Positions 7,873-7,922 of a DNA stretch of 7,922 nt are shown here, in pieces (the first letter of the stretch is position 1; every line of letters starts with the position of its first letter). The DNA is from an uncultured Collinsella sp. Lineage in GTDB: Bacteria; Actinomycetota; Coriobacteriia; Coriobacteriales; Coriobacteriaceae. The stretch covers positions 1 to 7,922 of the forward strand of contig USPH01000052.1 of NCBI GenBank assembly GCA_900556515.1, in the 5' to 3' direction. Made by a program: the position numbers and the translations under genes. The notes below the pieces were generated by a model. The model did not search any database, was not told where the DNA came from, and saw only the letters and a list, made by a program, of their open reading frames with translations.

Positions 7873-7922
7873 CTGTCTCTTATACACATCTCCGAGCCCA
7901 CGAGAGACATGCGCAGATCTCG
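7873..7922 (-). other. Nextera adapter with i7 index, right end
   Basis: CTGTCTCTTATACACATCT (7873-7891) is the reverse complement of the Tn5 mosaic end, followed by CCGAGCCCACGAG with a two-base AG insertion before AC. Then comes ATGCGCAG (7909-7916), an i7 index I recognise as Nextera XT N722, and ATCTCG, the start of the P7 oligonucleotide. None of this is genomic. Confidence 0.98.

Overview
The window is 7,833 bases of bacterial DNA (40-7872) enclosed between two Illumina Nextera adapter ends (1-39 and 7873-7922). The adapters are laboratory sequence. The insert looks like a gut Actinobacterium of the class Coriobacteriia, most likely Collinsella or a relative. This rests on GC-rich coding DNA, strong AGGAGG-type ribosome sites, the combination of luxS with a LicT-type beta-glucoside operon, and the style of the intergenic palindromes (GGGACGGGG and GGGGACAGGCACC types). 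The taxonomic call is inference from memory and not a search result.

Layout from left to right. (1) 40-1037, plus strand: a 5'-truncated AAA-type ATPase with a C-terminal winged-helix-like region. (2) 1038-1234: a convergent intergenic region with a 9-bp hairpin and then four copies of a 16-bp motif in alternating orientation, forming two units exactly 81 bp apart. (3) 1235-2503, minus strand: luxS, its intrinsic terminator, and then a DUF4867 cupin-like gene with its own leader. (4) 2504-2705: two GGGACGGGG inverted repeats, one enclosing a likely luxS promoter. (5) 2706-3716, minus: a LacI-family regulator with a perfect TTGACA -35 box upstream. (6) 3899-7822, minus: a three-gene beta-glucoside operon in the order licT (PRD antiterminator), EIIBC of the PTS, 6-phospho-beta-glucosidase. 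No intergenic gap exceeds 300 bases and no RNA genes, CRISPR arrays or insertion sequences were seen.

How the genes work together. The PTS permease would import and phosphorylate an aryl- or beta-glucoside such as salicin, arbutin or cellobiose. The GH1 enzyme then splits the 6-phosphate product, and the LicT-like protein senses PTS activity through phosphorylation and binds an RNA antiterminator (RAT) to allow expression. The EIIA domain is missing from the permease and must come from another protein. The most interesting part of the window is the RNA control of this operon. A RAT hairpin overlaps the stop codon of licT and lies just before the permease gene, where there is no U-tract terminator; instead, its 3' end overlaps a segment able to pair with the permease ribosome site. 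At the right edge, the 3' half of a true terminator (GTCATGCC followed by a U-tract) is complementary to the same strand (GGCATGAC) of this RAT. This predicts a conventional RAT-terminator just outside the window. A third structured spacer, with competing hairpins, lies between the permease and glucosidase genes.

The luxS and DUF4867 genes have no evident functional link to the beta-glucoside operon. The LacI regulator lies directly downstream of the glucosidase gene with no visible terminator between them, so it may also be reached by read-through.
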